From Xanthobacteraceae bacterium (GTDB lineage: Bacteria > Pseudomonadota > Alphaproteobacteria > Rhizobiales > Xanthobacteraceae), in assembly GCA_031291475.1 (NCBI GenBank), contig JARLIY010000032.1, positions 1 to 64,000 of the forward strand: 64,000 nt of DNA, read 5' to 3'. The notes under the pieces are model-generated. The model was not told the DNA's origin. It did no database searches and saw only the letters and a list, made by a program, of their open reading frames with translations. The translations under genes were made by a program, and so were the position numbers. Below, in pieces: positions 6,874 to 15,129 of the stretch. Numbering within the stretch: the first letter of the stretch is position 1; the number at the start of each line of letters is the position of its first letter.

Positions 6874-9000
6874 TCATCGCGGCGGATTCCCAGTGGCAAC
6901 TGGGCCGGACGGTCCGAGCGCCAGCATTCTCGCTAGCGCACCGACCTGCGTCGGCACCGGACTGTAATTCGCCGCGCGCTTCGCGTTGTAGTTTGCCAGC
7001 ACGTCAGCGAGATTGCTCAATTCCGGACCGCGCATGGTCGCCATGCGCCCGATGGCGGCGCGGGTTTTTTCCATTCCCTGATTACGCAGATAATCGAGTG
7101 TCCCCAAGCCGCCCTTATATAAAAATCCGGTGATATTGGCTTGCGGCGGCGTAGCGGCAGACGGCGATTCCGTATCTTTCGCCAATTGTCCGCGAACCTG
7201 CGTGCGGGAATTGCCGGCGATATTGTTTGCCGCCTGCTGGAATTTCGTCTCGGCGGCGATCCTATCCTCGACCGCCTGCCGCGCTTGCGGCCCGAACAAG
7301 TCCTCGGTCTTTTGCAGATTGGAATTCGTGTCGAGCATCTTGCGCGCGGCCGCGCCGTCGTTGCGGGCGGTATCCACCATGCGTTCAAGTTCACGGCGAT
7401 AGCCGGCCTTGGCCATCACCTGTTCCGGCGCCGACATATTGTTGACCTGATCGGCAAATTCCTCCGGCAGTAGCCGATTGTTGAACGCGCTACGGCCCGT
7501 CTCATAGGCTTCGGTCAATTGCGGCTTGAACGCCGCAACGCGGCGCGCATTGGCGTAATCGCCATTCGTCACTTCGTCCAAATGATCGCGCAGCGCGTTG
7601 CGCGCATCGATCAGTCCGCCGAGATCGGCCTTGTGCGCGCTGTTCAATTCGGAAGTTCCGCCGCTTTTCATGTAGGCGTTGATGCGGCGATCCATGTCCT
7701 TTTTCACATAATCCCAATAGCGCAGCGAAGTCTTTGCCGGCGCCGTCACGTCATCGGCGATGTGATAGCCGGGACCGGACAGGATTGTTTTCGTTTCGGT
7801 CGGCGATTCCAATTCCTCGCCATATTGCTTCGCCAAGGTCGTGGCGTTTTTCATCGCCGAGGCGATGGCGGGACGCGACGTGATATCGGCCGGCACATCG
7901 ACGACCGGATGCGCCGCCATAACAGAATCGTACATCGGTCGCGCGACGCTATCCACCACACCGCTAACGCGGTTAAGCAGATCGACTTTGTTGTGCGCGA
8001 GACCTAATTGCTGATCGAGTGTTTGTTTGATGCGATCCGCCGTCGCCGCGCCGAATTGACTATTGACGTTGCCGAACTGATCGGTTCCATGCACGCGCTT
8101 TTCTGTCGCATTAAGGACGGTATTCTGGCCTTCGCCCGGCTGCGCCGCGATAGCTTCGGCGCGGCCCTGCATCTGCCGCCCCATATCGAGCGTCATCGCT
8201 TCCGGGCCGAGTTGATCCGCTTTCGCTGCGACAATGTCCGGCGTGAGCTTGTCGGCGGCGTAGCTCTTTGCCATGCGCGAGACGGCACCGGCATTGATGT
8301 CGGGGCCGAGTTCCTGCCCCGCAGCGCGGGCAGCGAGATAATTCTTGCCGGCCTGAGCAGCCTTGCTCGCGCCAATAGCACCCCCGGTTCCGATCAACGC
8401 AGCAATGAAACGCGCCGGACCTTCCCACGGCGTGCCTGCGAGCGCCTGTCCTGCGGCTTCCGACGCGACGCCGGGCATCACAGCGAGTTTTAGAATGTTG
8501 GCACCGACGCCTTCTGGACCTGCAAGCGCGGTGGGCACGAACTCGCCGACGGTTTCCGCGCCTTTTCCTAAAGGCGTCTGCGGCTCATGCAATGGTCCGG
8601 TCAGCTTCTCGACCTGGCCTTTGATGTCTTCGCCTGTCAGTGGCTGCGACGGAATTTCGCCGAACGCCGCCATGGTCTTCATGTGTTCCGGATCGTTCAT
8701 CTGTTTCCAGTATTCCGCTTCGCGGCGATCCAGTTCCGCGTCGGTCAAATCGGGAGAAAAATACCTCGCGGCACCACGGGTGAGATAGCGCATGCCGTTG
8801 TAGAGTTGTCCGGGAATCCCGGCGATGTTGATCACACCCTTGGCGACGCCGGTCGGCAGCGACTTTGCAATGTCTTCCGCTGCACCGATTGGCGATGCTG
8901 TTGCGGGCGCGGCATCAAGCTCGAAGCCTTCGGGCAGCGATTGACTATCATCCAGTGTGAAGCCGGCGGGAAGGCTCATTGCGCCTGCAGCGGTAGCCAT
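6874..9000 (-). CDS. Large helical phage-type protein, candidate DNA-ejection/internal virion protein
   Basis: A 708-residue protein with no enzyme motif that I recognise. The N-terminus carries a tandem short motif (SLPAGFTLDD, SLPEGFELDA), then a hydrophobic Ala/Gly-rich region around 165-220 (ALIGTGGAIGASKAAQAGKN) and a long mostly helical body rich in Ala, Gln and Asp. This composition and the adjacency to another Ala-rich protein resemble the paired ejection proteins of podophages. GGGGGAG lies upstream of the ATG at 9000. The start overlaps the end of the upstream gene by 25 bp. Function is inferred; a structural search is needed to support it. Confidence 0.6.
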   Translation of the reverse strand: MATAAGAMSLPAGFTLDDSQSLPEGFELDAAPATASPIGAAEDIAKSLPTGVAKGVINIAGIPGQLYNGMRYLTRGAARYFSPDLTDAELDRREAEYWKQMNDPEHMKTMAAFGEIPSQPLTGEDIKGQVEKLTGPLHEPQTPLGKGAETVGEFVPTALAGPEGVGANILKLAVMPGVASEAAGQALAGTPWEGPARFIAALIGTGGAIGASKAAQAGKNYLAARAAGQELGPDINAGAVSRMAKSYAADKLTPDIVAAKADQLGPEAMTLDMGRQMQGRAEAIAAQPGEGQNTVLNATEKRVHGTDQFGNVNSQFGAATADRIKQTLDQQLGLAHNKVDLLNRVSGVVDSVARPMYDSVMAAHPVVDVPADITSRPAIASAMKNATTLAKQYGEELESPTETKTILSGPGYHIADDVTAPAKTSLRYWDYVKKDMDRRINAYMKSGGTSELNSAHKADLGGLIDARNALRDHLDEVTNGDYANARRVAAFKPQLTEAYETGRSAFNNRLLPEEFADQVNNMSAPEQVMAKAGYRRELERMVDTARNDGAAARKMLDTNSNLQKTEDLFGPQARQAVEDRIAAETKFQQAANNIAGNSRTQVRGQLAKDTESPSAATPPQANITGFLYKGGLGTLDYLRNQGMEKTRAAIGRMATMRGPELSNLADVLANYNAKRAANYSPVPTQVGALARMLALGPSGPVATGNPPR

Positions 9001-10487
9001 GTGGCTCCCCCGTCAAGCGATTGCATGCGCGATCCGGTTTGTTTGTTTGTCGCGGTCATGGGGCGCGTAGGCGCAGCCACTTCTTGCGCCATGGCCTTAT
9101 TCGTGAATGGACTGATCAGCGGGTGCTTCTTGTAGTAGTCGTCCACCGTATCGGCCCAATGCTCCCAATTGCCTTTGTTCTGCGCGAGACGGCCAATATC
9201 GATGTCCTGCTGCGTCGTCTGCTTGAGGATATTGGTCAATGCCTGCGTGCCGGCTTTGCTAGTCAACAGGCCGGGATTATTTTTCATCCATGCGGAGAAT
9301 TCAAATTGCGTCGGGCGCCCGGTCATGGCCTTGGCCGAGGCCGAGGCCAATTGTGCATTCATCTTCGAGACGACTTCGCTTTCCGGCAATCCCGCCTTTA
9401 CCCAGGACGTATCGATGCCCCAAGCATCGAGAGCTTCCTTGGCCTTTAAGGCGCGTTCGGCGAGCGGGCCGGTGATCACGCCCTTGCCGCCGGCATTGAG
9501 CGCATCGTCAATCGTATTGAGCGCATTCATGCGGTCGCGGGCATTCTTGCCACCGGCCTCGATCTGCTCGCCAATGGCCTTCCCCAAGGCTTCCGAGGCG
9601 CCGCCATAGAGCTTTTCCGAAGCGGCCTCGGTGCCCTTGGCGGTGGCGATAGCGTTCGCTTTGCCGGTGGACACATCGGTCTTGGCGGCTTCCTTGGCGG
9701 CCTCGATCTTCGCCTGCGCGGCGGCGATCTCGTCCGACATTCCGGTCGCGGTCGGATTAGTCACGCCGGCATTCTGTGCGGCCGTAAGATTCTGCGCGAG
9801 CTTTTGCTTTGCCGCAGCCATCGCTTCCGGCGGCGGAATAGCAGCAGTTAGTGCCGCTCCGGTTCTTATCGAACGGGGAATGACGGCAGGAGGATTGATC
9901 GGCACGGCCGGATAGGGGACACCCTCCGGCGTCATGCCTTCCTTGCTCAAGGCGCGCGTAAGCGCGGTCGATGCAGCAGGCTGACCGGCACCAGCGGCGC
10001 GCTCGGCATCGGCGGCGATCTTGCCGGGAGCCGATTGCGGCTGACCGCTGACCGCAGTTGCGTTCGGACTGCCGAGTGCGTGGCTTTCCTGGCCAGCCTC
10101 CAAACCGAAACGCTCGCTGTTAAGCAGCATCGCCTTGGGCGCCTGTTGCGCAGACATCATACGGACCATTGCGATAGGACTACGCAGACCATCGCCAATC
10201 GGCGTCCCAGCCGGGAAGATTTGTTGCAGACCTTCGAGCGAACCAGACATCGCCTTCGCTAGATCGCTATATGCCTGATGCTTGACGAACTCGCCCGTCC
10301 CCGCTTGGATCACCCGCGCTAAAGCCTGCGGTAGATAAGCCGGCGCGGTCGATAGACCGCTTTGCTCAAGCGATTGCCCCAACTGAATGTCGGGCAATGC
10401 CTGCATGGCGGCCGGATCGAGACCGAGGAAAGCGGCGGCGTTGTTGTCGCCGCCTAAGAGTGCTGCCGCGAGCGGGGAAGCGGACAT
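8976..10487 (-). CDS. Ala/Gln-rich phage-type protein, candidate second ejection protein
   Basis: A 503-residue, strongly helical protein. Residues 215-330 are Ala/Lys/Glu rich (IAAAQAKIEAAKEAAKTDVS), predicted coiled coil; the C-terminal tail (TNKQTGSRMQSLDGGATWLP) looks like the end of phage virion-associated proteins. AAGGAGG sits in front of the ATG at 10487. It overlaps the 708-residue gene downstream by 25 bp, so the two are coupled and probably act together. No catalytic motif is visible. It could instead be a non-virion element-specific protein. Confidence 0.6.
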   Translation of the reverse strand: MSASPLAAALLGGDNNAAAFLGLDPAAMQALPDIQLGQSLEQSGLSTAPAYLPQALARVIQAGTGEFVKHQAYSDLAKAMSGSLEGLQQIFPAGTPIGDGLRSPIAMVRMMSAQQAPKAMLLNSERFGLEAGQESHALGSPNATAVSGQPQSAPGKIAADAERAAGAGQPAASTALTRALSKEGMTPEGVPYPAVPINPPAVIPRSIRTGAALTAAIPPPEAMAAAKQKLAQNLTAAQNAGVTNPTATGMSDEIAAAQAKIEAAKEAAKTDVSTGKANAIATAKGTEAASEKLYGGASEALGKAIGEQIEAGGKNARDRMNALNTIDDALNAGGKGVITGPLAERALKAKEALDAWGIDTSWVKAGLPESEVVSKMNAQLASASAKAMTGRPTQFEFSAWMKNNPGLLTSKAGTQALTNILKQTTQQDIDIGRLAQNKGNWEHWADTVDDYYKKHPLISPFTNKAMAQEVAAPTRPMTATNKQTGSRMQSLDGGATWLPLQAQ

Positions 10488-10514
10488 TTTGGAATTTCCT
10501 CCTTCGAGCGGTCG

Positions 10515-10886
10515 TTAGTTCAGCGACGCGGCCAAAGCCAATATCGCGATACGAGCGAAGAACCCGCGCGCAATTGCGCCCGCATCGCCCTGCTTGGCGA
10601 TGGCCACCATCACTTCTTGGATCACTTGAAACGGGTCAAAATCTCCGCGCGCCGTTTTTGCGCAGTGAACCAATAGTTCGGCGTAGCAAACGCCCCGGAT
10701 GAGATCGTCAACTTCGTCACCGCTATTCGCAACGTTCCAAGCGGACACCAGAACTGCCGGATCGGTGGGATCGAACTGCACGAATGGCAATGGTCTATGG
10801 GTGCACTGGGACAGAAGAAGCTCATTCCAGATCAGGCGTCCGCGCTCCTGCATGGCCGATGATATTTCAGCCGGTAGCATGCTCAT
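10515..10886 (-). CDS. Hypothetical 123-aa protein
   Basis: An acidic, helical protein (MSMLPAEISSAMQERGRLIW). Its start overlaps the stop of the ribbon-helix-helix gene (ATGA) and it ends 27 bp before the 503-residue gene, so it belongs to the same leftward unit. The C-terminal segment ARGFFARIAILALAASLN is hydrophobic. I do not recognise the family. Confidence 0.6.
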   Translation of the reverse strand: MSMLPAEISSAMQERGRLIWNELLLSQCTHRPLPFVQFDPTDPAVLVSAWNVANSGDEVDDLIRGVCYAELLVHCAKTARGDFDPFQVIQEVMVAIAKQGDAGAIARGFFARIAILALAASLN

Positions 10887-11056
10887 GCCCGCACCTCGAT
10901 GCGGTGTAACGCGCCTGTTTCGTTCAGAGCGCGCCGGATAATTTCTCTTGCCGCCTTGGCGCGTGATGGCGGATTTTGCTGCTCCCGCCGATAGGCATCG
11001 AGCGCGTCGCGCTCTTCATCCGGCAGTCTGACCTGTATCGGAGTTACGGCTGGCAT
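10883..11056 (-). CDS. Small ribbon-helix-helix type protein
   Basis: A 57-residue protein, MPAVTPIQVRLPDEERDALD..., with the CopG/Arc pattern: a short beta strand (PIQVRLPDE), a helix (ERDALDAYRREQ) and a second helix (SRAKAAREIIRRALNE). A GGAGAGA ribosome site fits the start at 11056. It likely binds DNA as a dimer and may regulate the leftward structural-like genes, with which it is coupled. Confidence 0.7.
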   Translation of the reverse strand: MPAVTPIQVRLPDEERDALDAYRREQQNPPSRAKAAREIIRRALNETGALHRIEVRA

Positions 11057-11128
11057 TGCGATCTCTCCGTGTCGGAAATCACACGCGAAAGATCGCAAGG
11101 ATTCTTTTTAAAAAAAACCCTGTCAGGA

Positions 11129-11617
11129 TTAATTGGTGCGGGGATTTTTAGGTCGTGCTGTTTTTCTCTTTACCGGCGCGCCAGGCGCATTCCACTTAGC
11201 GATCGGAATAGCTGCAACGGCATTCTGCCAAGCGCGATCAAATCCTCTTGCGGATAGGCCCTCAAAAAGTTGCCGCGCGGTTTTTTGTATGATCTTTTTC
11301 GAATTAGGTCGCTGCGGCGATCTCTCCATTTTCTCCACCAGCCACTTTAAGCATTTTGTCTCTGCTAAATTGCTGGACTTGGGCAAGCCGCGCTTAACGC
11401 GTCCATTCTGAGCGTGCAATTTTATGAGTGCAACGATTTGAGCCCGAGGCCGATAATACTTGTCGTACGCCATCGCAACGTCCGCCCTCCGATCAACGTC
11501 GGCGGTCTTTTTTGATCTATAGGGAGCTGGAGCGAATGGCCGTTTAGTCCGGCGAAATGAATGTCGCCAAGCCTTTTCGATCTGGGCGCGCAATTTGGAA
11601 GTCATCATTACCGCCAC
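11129..11617 (-). CDS. Hypothetical basic protein (162 aa)
   Basis: A Lys/Arg-rich protein (tail VKRKTARPKNPRTN) with a central helical part (AQIVALIKLHAQNGRVKRGL). The first codon at 11617 is GTG; two ATG codons at 11608 and 11605 are alternatives and no start has a clear ribosome site. It lies at the head of the leftward gene run. I do not recognise a family; strong positive charge suggests nucleic-acid binding. Codon pattern looks plausible but not decisive. Confidence 0.5.
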   Translation of the reverse strand: MAVMMTSKLRAQIEKAWRHSFRRTKRPFAPAPYRSKKTADVDRRADVAMAYDKYYRPRAQIVALIKLHAQNGRVKRGLPKSSNLAETKCLKWLVEKMERSPQRPNSKKIIQKTARQLFEGLSARGFDRAWQNAVAAIPIAKWNAPGAPVKRKTARPKNPRTN

Positions 11618-11852
11618 CGCCGAAGTGGTTGCGCGGAGCTAAGCATTCCGGCGGTAAGGGAATGCGACGGCTGGCCGGCCGAGCCCCGCGCGACTCGAAT
11701 TTTACCTGATCGCAGAAGCGTTAGACTACGACAGAGTGCAATCTTATCCACCGGGGCGGCGGCTATACGAAGGCCGCTGTCGCGTCTTCGCTAAAACTGT
11801 CCCCTGACGCGCCAAGCCTCACGGCGAGTGAGGCGTTACTTCAAACAGACGG

Positions 11853-12353
11853 TTAACGCGAGAACGCGCGCATAATCGACATGACGGTACCAAATTGGGC
11901 CGCCGTTGCCACGTCTTCATCAGCGTCGGCCGCGCGTTGCTGGGCCGCCGCCGCGCGCGCCTGAGCTGCCGCTGCGCGCTCCTGGGTGATCACAGATCGT
12001 CGGACCAAATCGCGACGCTGTTCTTCTGCGACCAATTGCGAAACCTTCTGCGCAATGGCGGCGTTGGCTTGAGCCTGGGTGATCTTGCCCGCCGCATATT
12101 GCTCGATAATGGCCAACCTCGACGCCATCAGGACTTGTAAAAGATCGGCATTTGGAAAAGTCGGCAACAGCAACGCAAGAGCATCATTGATGCAGCGCGC
12201 CCGTTTCATAGCCGTCTTCGGGTTTCCGGGCGGAAATTGTTGATTGCACGCAAGCGCCTTCGTTTGAAAAACCTCTCTCGGACCTGCATACGCGGCGGTC
12301 GCGAGACCACCACATGCGATCAAAATCGCTAGAGCGCGGATGTTGTGCATCAT
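11853..12353 (-). CDS. Secreted protein with C-terminal coiled coil
   Basis: The start MMHNIRALAILIACGGLATA at 12353 begins a clean Sec signal peptide cut near AYAG. The mature part has two cysteines (LACNQQF, RARCINDAL) that may form a disulfide, then a long Ala/Gln/Arg helix (ERAAAAQARAAAAQQRAADA) likely to be a coiled coil. GGGGGG lies upstream. It is a periplasmic protein of unknown role carried by the element. The 235 bp between this gene and the one to its left hold nothing I can support. Confidence 0.6.
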   Translation of the reverse strand: MMHNIRALAILIACGGLATAAYAGPREVFQTKALACNQQFPPGNPKTAMKRARCINDALALLLPTFPNADLLQVLMASRLAIIEQYAAGKITQAQANAAIAQKVSQLVAEEQRRDLVRRSVITQERAAAAQARAAAAQQRAADADEDVATAAQFGTVMSIMRAFSR

Positions 12354-12504
12354 TGGCCCCCCGTGAGCGTTTCGATTTGGCGCAGTCGTCAAATCATGCG
12401 CCGCTTAGCTCGACGCGGTCAACGGCTGACACGCCTCGTCGAGGTAGCGTTCTTTGAGACTGCCCGGCCTCGCACGCTGGCCGGTGGGCACTCAACCTCG
12501 TTTG

Positions 12505-12819
12505 CTAAGCGTCCCGCTTTCGGCGCCCGACAGAAGGCCGCCGATGCGCCTTCAATCGGGAGGATGCTCGACCGCCCGGACCGCGTTTGGATTCACCGGC
12601 GCGCCCTGTGAGCCGCGCATCAGACGCGGCGAGAGCCTGCTCGACAAGCCGACGGATCGCCTCGGGCCGCGTCGTTTCGACTGTTTGCAGCCCAATCCAG
12701 TCGTCCAAGTTTGTGAGCAGTGGTGGGTGCAGCCTCAACATAACTGGCTCACCTCGACCTGTAGTTCGTGGTCGACCGCGTTTTCGTTTTTTTGGGATAT
12801 CCCGTATTGACTTCGCCAT
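12505..12819 (-). CDS. RHH-type DNA-binding protein with AT-hook-like N-terminus
   Basis: A 104-residue basic protein. Residues 10-20 read KKRKRGRPRTTGRG, an AT-hook-like patch; residues 24-66 (EPVMLRLHPPLLTNLDDWIG ... TRPEAIRRLVEQAL) match the ribbon-helix-helix pattern. It is divergently oriented to the gene at 12902, and two GGGATATC sites flank its start codon, so self-regulation and regulation of the rightward genes are plausible. Confidence 0.65.
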   Translation of the reverse strand: MAKSIRDIPKKRKRGRPRTTGRGEPVMLRLHPPLLTNLDDWIGLQTVETTRPEAIRRLVEQALAASDARLTGRAGESKRGPGGRASSRLKAHRRPSVGRRKRDA

Positions 12820-12833
12820 GAATTAGGGATATC
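12794..12833. promoter_or_regulatory. Paired GGGATATC sites around the RHH gene start
   Basis: GGGATATC occurs at 12794-12801 (as part of the palindrome GGGATATCCC) and again at 12826-12833, 32 bp apart, about three helical turns. The start codon of the RHH gene (12817-12819) lies between them. This is a plausible operator, by inference only. Confidence 0.3.
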
Positions 12834-12901
12834 ATAAAATAGTCGGGCCGGCAAGGTGGTGGAACACCAAGCCAGCCCTAACCCACGCCACGGAGGTGAC
12901 C

Positions 12902-13195
12902 ATGGCACAGGCTATCCACACTCATATCACATCCCGCTTTCACAACTTCTCAAACGAGGCGCTCGCTGACGCGCTCGCTGACGCGCTCGGTCACACCGAC
13001 GCGGCCCTGAAGGGCGCCGAAGCGGAGTGCAAAGCTCTGAAAGATGAATTCAAACGCCGCGGCCTCATTGAGGTCGCCGGCGATGAATTCACGATCACCG
13101 CCACCGAGCAGATCGCCGGGCGGATCGACGTAAAGGCCGTCAAGGAATATCTTGGCGAGTCCTATCGCCGTTTCGAGGTCGCAACCAACGCCTAG
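12902..13195 (+). CDS. Hypothetical 97-aa protein
   Basis: The protein starts MAQAIHTHITSRFHNFSNEA at 12902, 5 bases after a GGAGG site. It contains ALADALADALGH, encoded by a near-perfect 12-bp tandem repeat at about 12960-12988, then a helix, a short beta hairpin (FKRRGLIEVAGDEFTITATE) and a C-terminal helix. It is the first rightward gene of the element and is probably co-transcribed with the next one. Family not recognised. Confidence 0.65.
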   Translation: MAQAIHTHITSRFHNFSNEALADALADALGHTDAALKGAEAECKALKDEFKRRGLIEVAGDEFTITATEQIAGRIDVKAVKEYLGESYRRFEVATNA

Positions 13196-13279
13196 CGGCA
13201 GCGTAACGTTCGCCCCAAACTGCCTAACGCACCGGCCAGCGATATGGCGCCGGTACATTCACACGGACAGGAGGTTCCT

Positions 13280-13777
13280 ATGTCACCATCCAGACCAACG
13301 CGGCAGGTTCAGGTCGGCAAAGCAGCGACTGTGGTCGACCCGATTTTCTCCGCCATCGCGAAACACAAAACCGCCGTCGACACCTATGCAAAGGCTATCC
13401 ACAACTACAGCGAACTTGAGGATGCGCTTCCCAGCAATCGCCGCAAAACAGACTTATCGAAACACCGCAACGTCGTCAAAACGGACGATCCGCGTTGGAT
13501 CAAGGCCGAAAAACAGGTCGATCAGACCGGCCGGGCTATGGACGCTGCCGCGATGAAGGTCCTAAGACTTAAACCGAAAACGCTGCAAGGCGCCATTGCC
13601 ACCCTGCGACACATGCTCGACCACATAGATCATTACCACGCTGAGACAATGGGCTGGCCAGACGGCCTTCTCCCTGACGACGTCAATCGCGACCCAGCAA
13701 AGTTGAATTTTGGTCATGGCGCTGGATACTTCCTAATGCAAAACGTCGCCGCTGGCCTAGAGCGATTGAGGGGATAG
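13280..13777 (+). CDS. Hypothetical 165-aa protein
   Basis: The start at 13280 (MSPSRPTRQVQ) has an AGGAGG site six bases upstream. The protein is helical with conserved-looking segments (FSAIAKHKTAVDTYAKAIHN; ATLRHMLDHIDHYHAETMGW). It lies 84 bp after the 97-aa gene in the same direction. I do not recognise a family; the His-rich helix DHIDHYH could bind metal. Probably an element-encoded accessory protein. Confidence 0.6.
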   Translation: MSPSRPTRQVQVGKAATVVDPIFSAIAKHKTAVDTYAKAIHNYSELEDALPSNRRKTDLSKHRNVVKTDDPRWIKAEKQVDQTGRAMDAAAMKVLRLKPKTLQGAIATLRHMLDHIDHYHAETMGWPDGLLPDDVNRDPAKLNFGHGAGYFLMQNVAAGLERLRG

Positions 13778-13910
13778 AGTGTTTCATTTGGCACACCATC
13801 GGTCCCCTGATCCACGAATAGAAGTGCCACCTTTGGGTAGTGGGTCATTTTGAATAAGGCGGCCCGAAATAGTGGTTGCGACATAGGCCGATCCGACCAT
13901 ATTCGGCGGC

Positions 13911-14138
13911 ATGGGAAGCGATTATGCGGGAGGTATCTTCTTGGTAACCGCGACGAAAGACGGCAAAACCGAATATTGGGCTGCCGCTACGCCGTCCGCT
14001 TATGCCGTTGACGCGGTGCGGGCACAAATTGCGCCCGGCTGGAAGCTCGCGCTAACTGGTATCCGCCTTACCACGACGCAGGTTGCCGAATTGAATATGC
14101 GGCCAGACAGCGTCCGGAAATTGAAGGATGCGCCGTGA
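13911..14138 (+). CDS. Hypothetical 75-aa protein
   Basis: MGSDYAGGIFLVTATKDGKT, a small mixed alpha/beta protein ending ELNMRPDSVRKLKDAP. The length and regular alternation of hydrophobic residues suggest a real gene, although its ribosome site is weak. The 130 bp before it contain nothing else that I can support. It belongs to a series of very short rightward genes between 12.9 and 15.1 kb. Confidence 0.5.
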   Translation: MGSDYAGGIFLVTATKDGKTEYWAAATPSAYAVDAVRAQIAPGWKLALTGIRLTTTQVAELNMRPDSVRKLKDAP

Positions 14139-14227
14139 GCAAGCTGCTGCTTGTAGCCAGGACCGAGGGGCAAGTGAATTAATTGCTGCCACCGGAAAAG
14201 ACCCGCCTTAGGAGGTACGGATTTACA

Positions 14228-14773
14228 ATGGCGAATCGTGACACGCCGGCCGTAGTGCCTATGCCTGAGGACGAGTTTCAAGAGCGACTGGGCGAGATGT
14301 ACGTCACGCGCATAAAGAATTTCGTGCGAGCGCTCGACGAAATTTTACCGAAGGTAAAGCGCGCGAGTGCGATGGCTCAAGAACGCGGCTTGTCGCCCGC
14401 GGAAAGCAAAACAATCGTCGAGCACGCGCGTGCGAGCGCTATGCTTGCTGCAGCCATGGAGTTGCCAGGCCACGACATCGAGCGGAAAAAGTTTAATGAC
14501 CTTCCGGAGTGGAAGGTTGGCGATCTGCCGCTACCCGACGGCAATTGGCGCATGAATTTGGGCGACATCTGGATCTTAATCTTACACCGCATGTATTTTT
14601 GGCCAGTCTTCGAAGACTCTAATCGCTCGACTAGTCGCTCTGTCAGGCATGTTGCTCGCCGCTACACTCGGGCAAGAGTTCCACCGGGGGTTTGTAGCCC
14701 TCCGATTGGTGGAGTGGGCTTCGCCGCGCTAGTCGCCCAAATTTTTTCCAACTCCCTAGTAGGAGGCCGCTGA
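14228..14773 (+). CDS. Hypothetical protein, possibly with a replaced C-terminus
   Basis: The start at 14228 (MANRDTPAVVPMPEDEF) follows a GGAGG site. The first 120 residues are a coherent, charged, helical protein (RIKNFVRALDEILPKVKRAS). From about residue 130 the composition changes (SRSVRHVARRYTRARVPPGV) and looks like translation of non-coding DNA, so the original end may have been lost through a frameshift or junction. The stop lies immediately before the repeated element at 14774. Confidence 0.5.
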   Translation: MANRDTPAVVPMPEDEFQERLGEMYVTRIKNFVRALDEILPKVKRASAMAQERGLSPAESKTIVEHARASAMLAAAMELPGHDIERKKFNDLPEWKVGDLPLPDGNWRMNLGDIWILILHRMYFWPVFEDSNRSTSRSVRHVARRYTRARVPPGVCSPPIGGVGFAALVAQIFSNSLVGGR

Positions 14774-14813
14774 CTTGGCCGAGCCTCGAACGAAGTGGAG
14801 GTCTCGACCGTCC
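14774..14813 (+). repeat. Leader repeat, copy A
   Basis: A stretch of about 40 bp shared with 18507-18546; the last 16 bp (GAGGTCTCGACCGTCC) are identical and the part before differs at a few positions. It ends 41 bp before the start of a small gene, like copy B. In copy A the outer GGACGGTC arm that forms a hairpin in copy B is absent. Confidence 0.6.
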
Positions 14814-14854
14814 GACGGGCTTGCGGCCTGGCCCGATACGGCCATATCGCCTTT

Positions 14855-15040
14855 ATGGGAAAAGAACGTGTCATTTTCAAAATGAAGCGGATCGCCGAAG
14901 ACGATTGGCAAATTGAAGCCCACTATCCAGGGGCCGAAATTCGATACATCAAAGGGCTTACGAACAAAGCTGAAGTCGATGAATGGCTGCAAGGGTCTCG
15001 CCGCATCGATTGGTTGAGGTCGCAGGGCTACGCCAAATGA
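14855..15040 (+). CDS. Short conserved Bradyrhizobium-type protein (61 aa)
   Basis: MGKERVIFKMKRIAEDDWQI, then HYPGAEIRYIKGLTNKAEVD and a closing RIDWLRSQGYAK. I recall this pattern (PG...I.G...A..W......WLR..GY) as a small protein family abundant in Bradyrhizobium and relatives, function unknown. The start is the ATG at 14855; a GTG-initiated extension back into the leader repeat is possible. Its stop overlaps the next small gene (ATGA). Confidence 0.65.
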   Translation: MGKERVIFKMKRIAEDDWQIEAHYPGAEIRYIKGLTNKAEVDEWLQGSRRIDWLRSQGYAK

Positions 15041-15129
15041 AGCCCCCAAAGCGACGGCGCGACCTGAACCAATGGGCCAAGCACATGGTCGATTTGGAAG
15101 GTCAAGGGACGCATCTAGGCGGCCTTTAA
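15037..15129 (+). pseudogene. Truncated short protein of the KRPRDPNQ-type family
   Basis: Thirty codons, MKPPKRRRDLNQWAKHMVDL and on, beginning in an ATGA overlap with the preceding gene. The start resembles a common Rhizobiales small family beginning KRPRDPNQLAK..IVDIATG. After VDL the similarity stops, and the frame ends inside the last codons of the oppositely oriented serine recombinase. I infer that arrival of the recombinase segment cut this gene. Confidence 0.5.
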
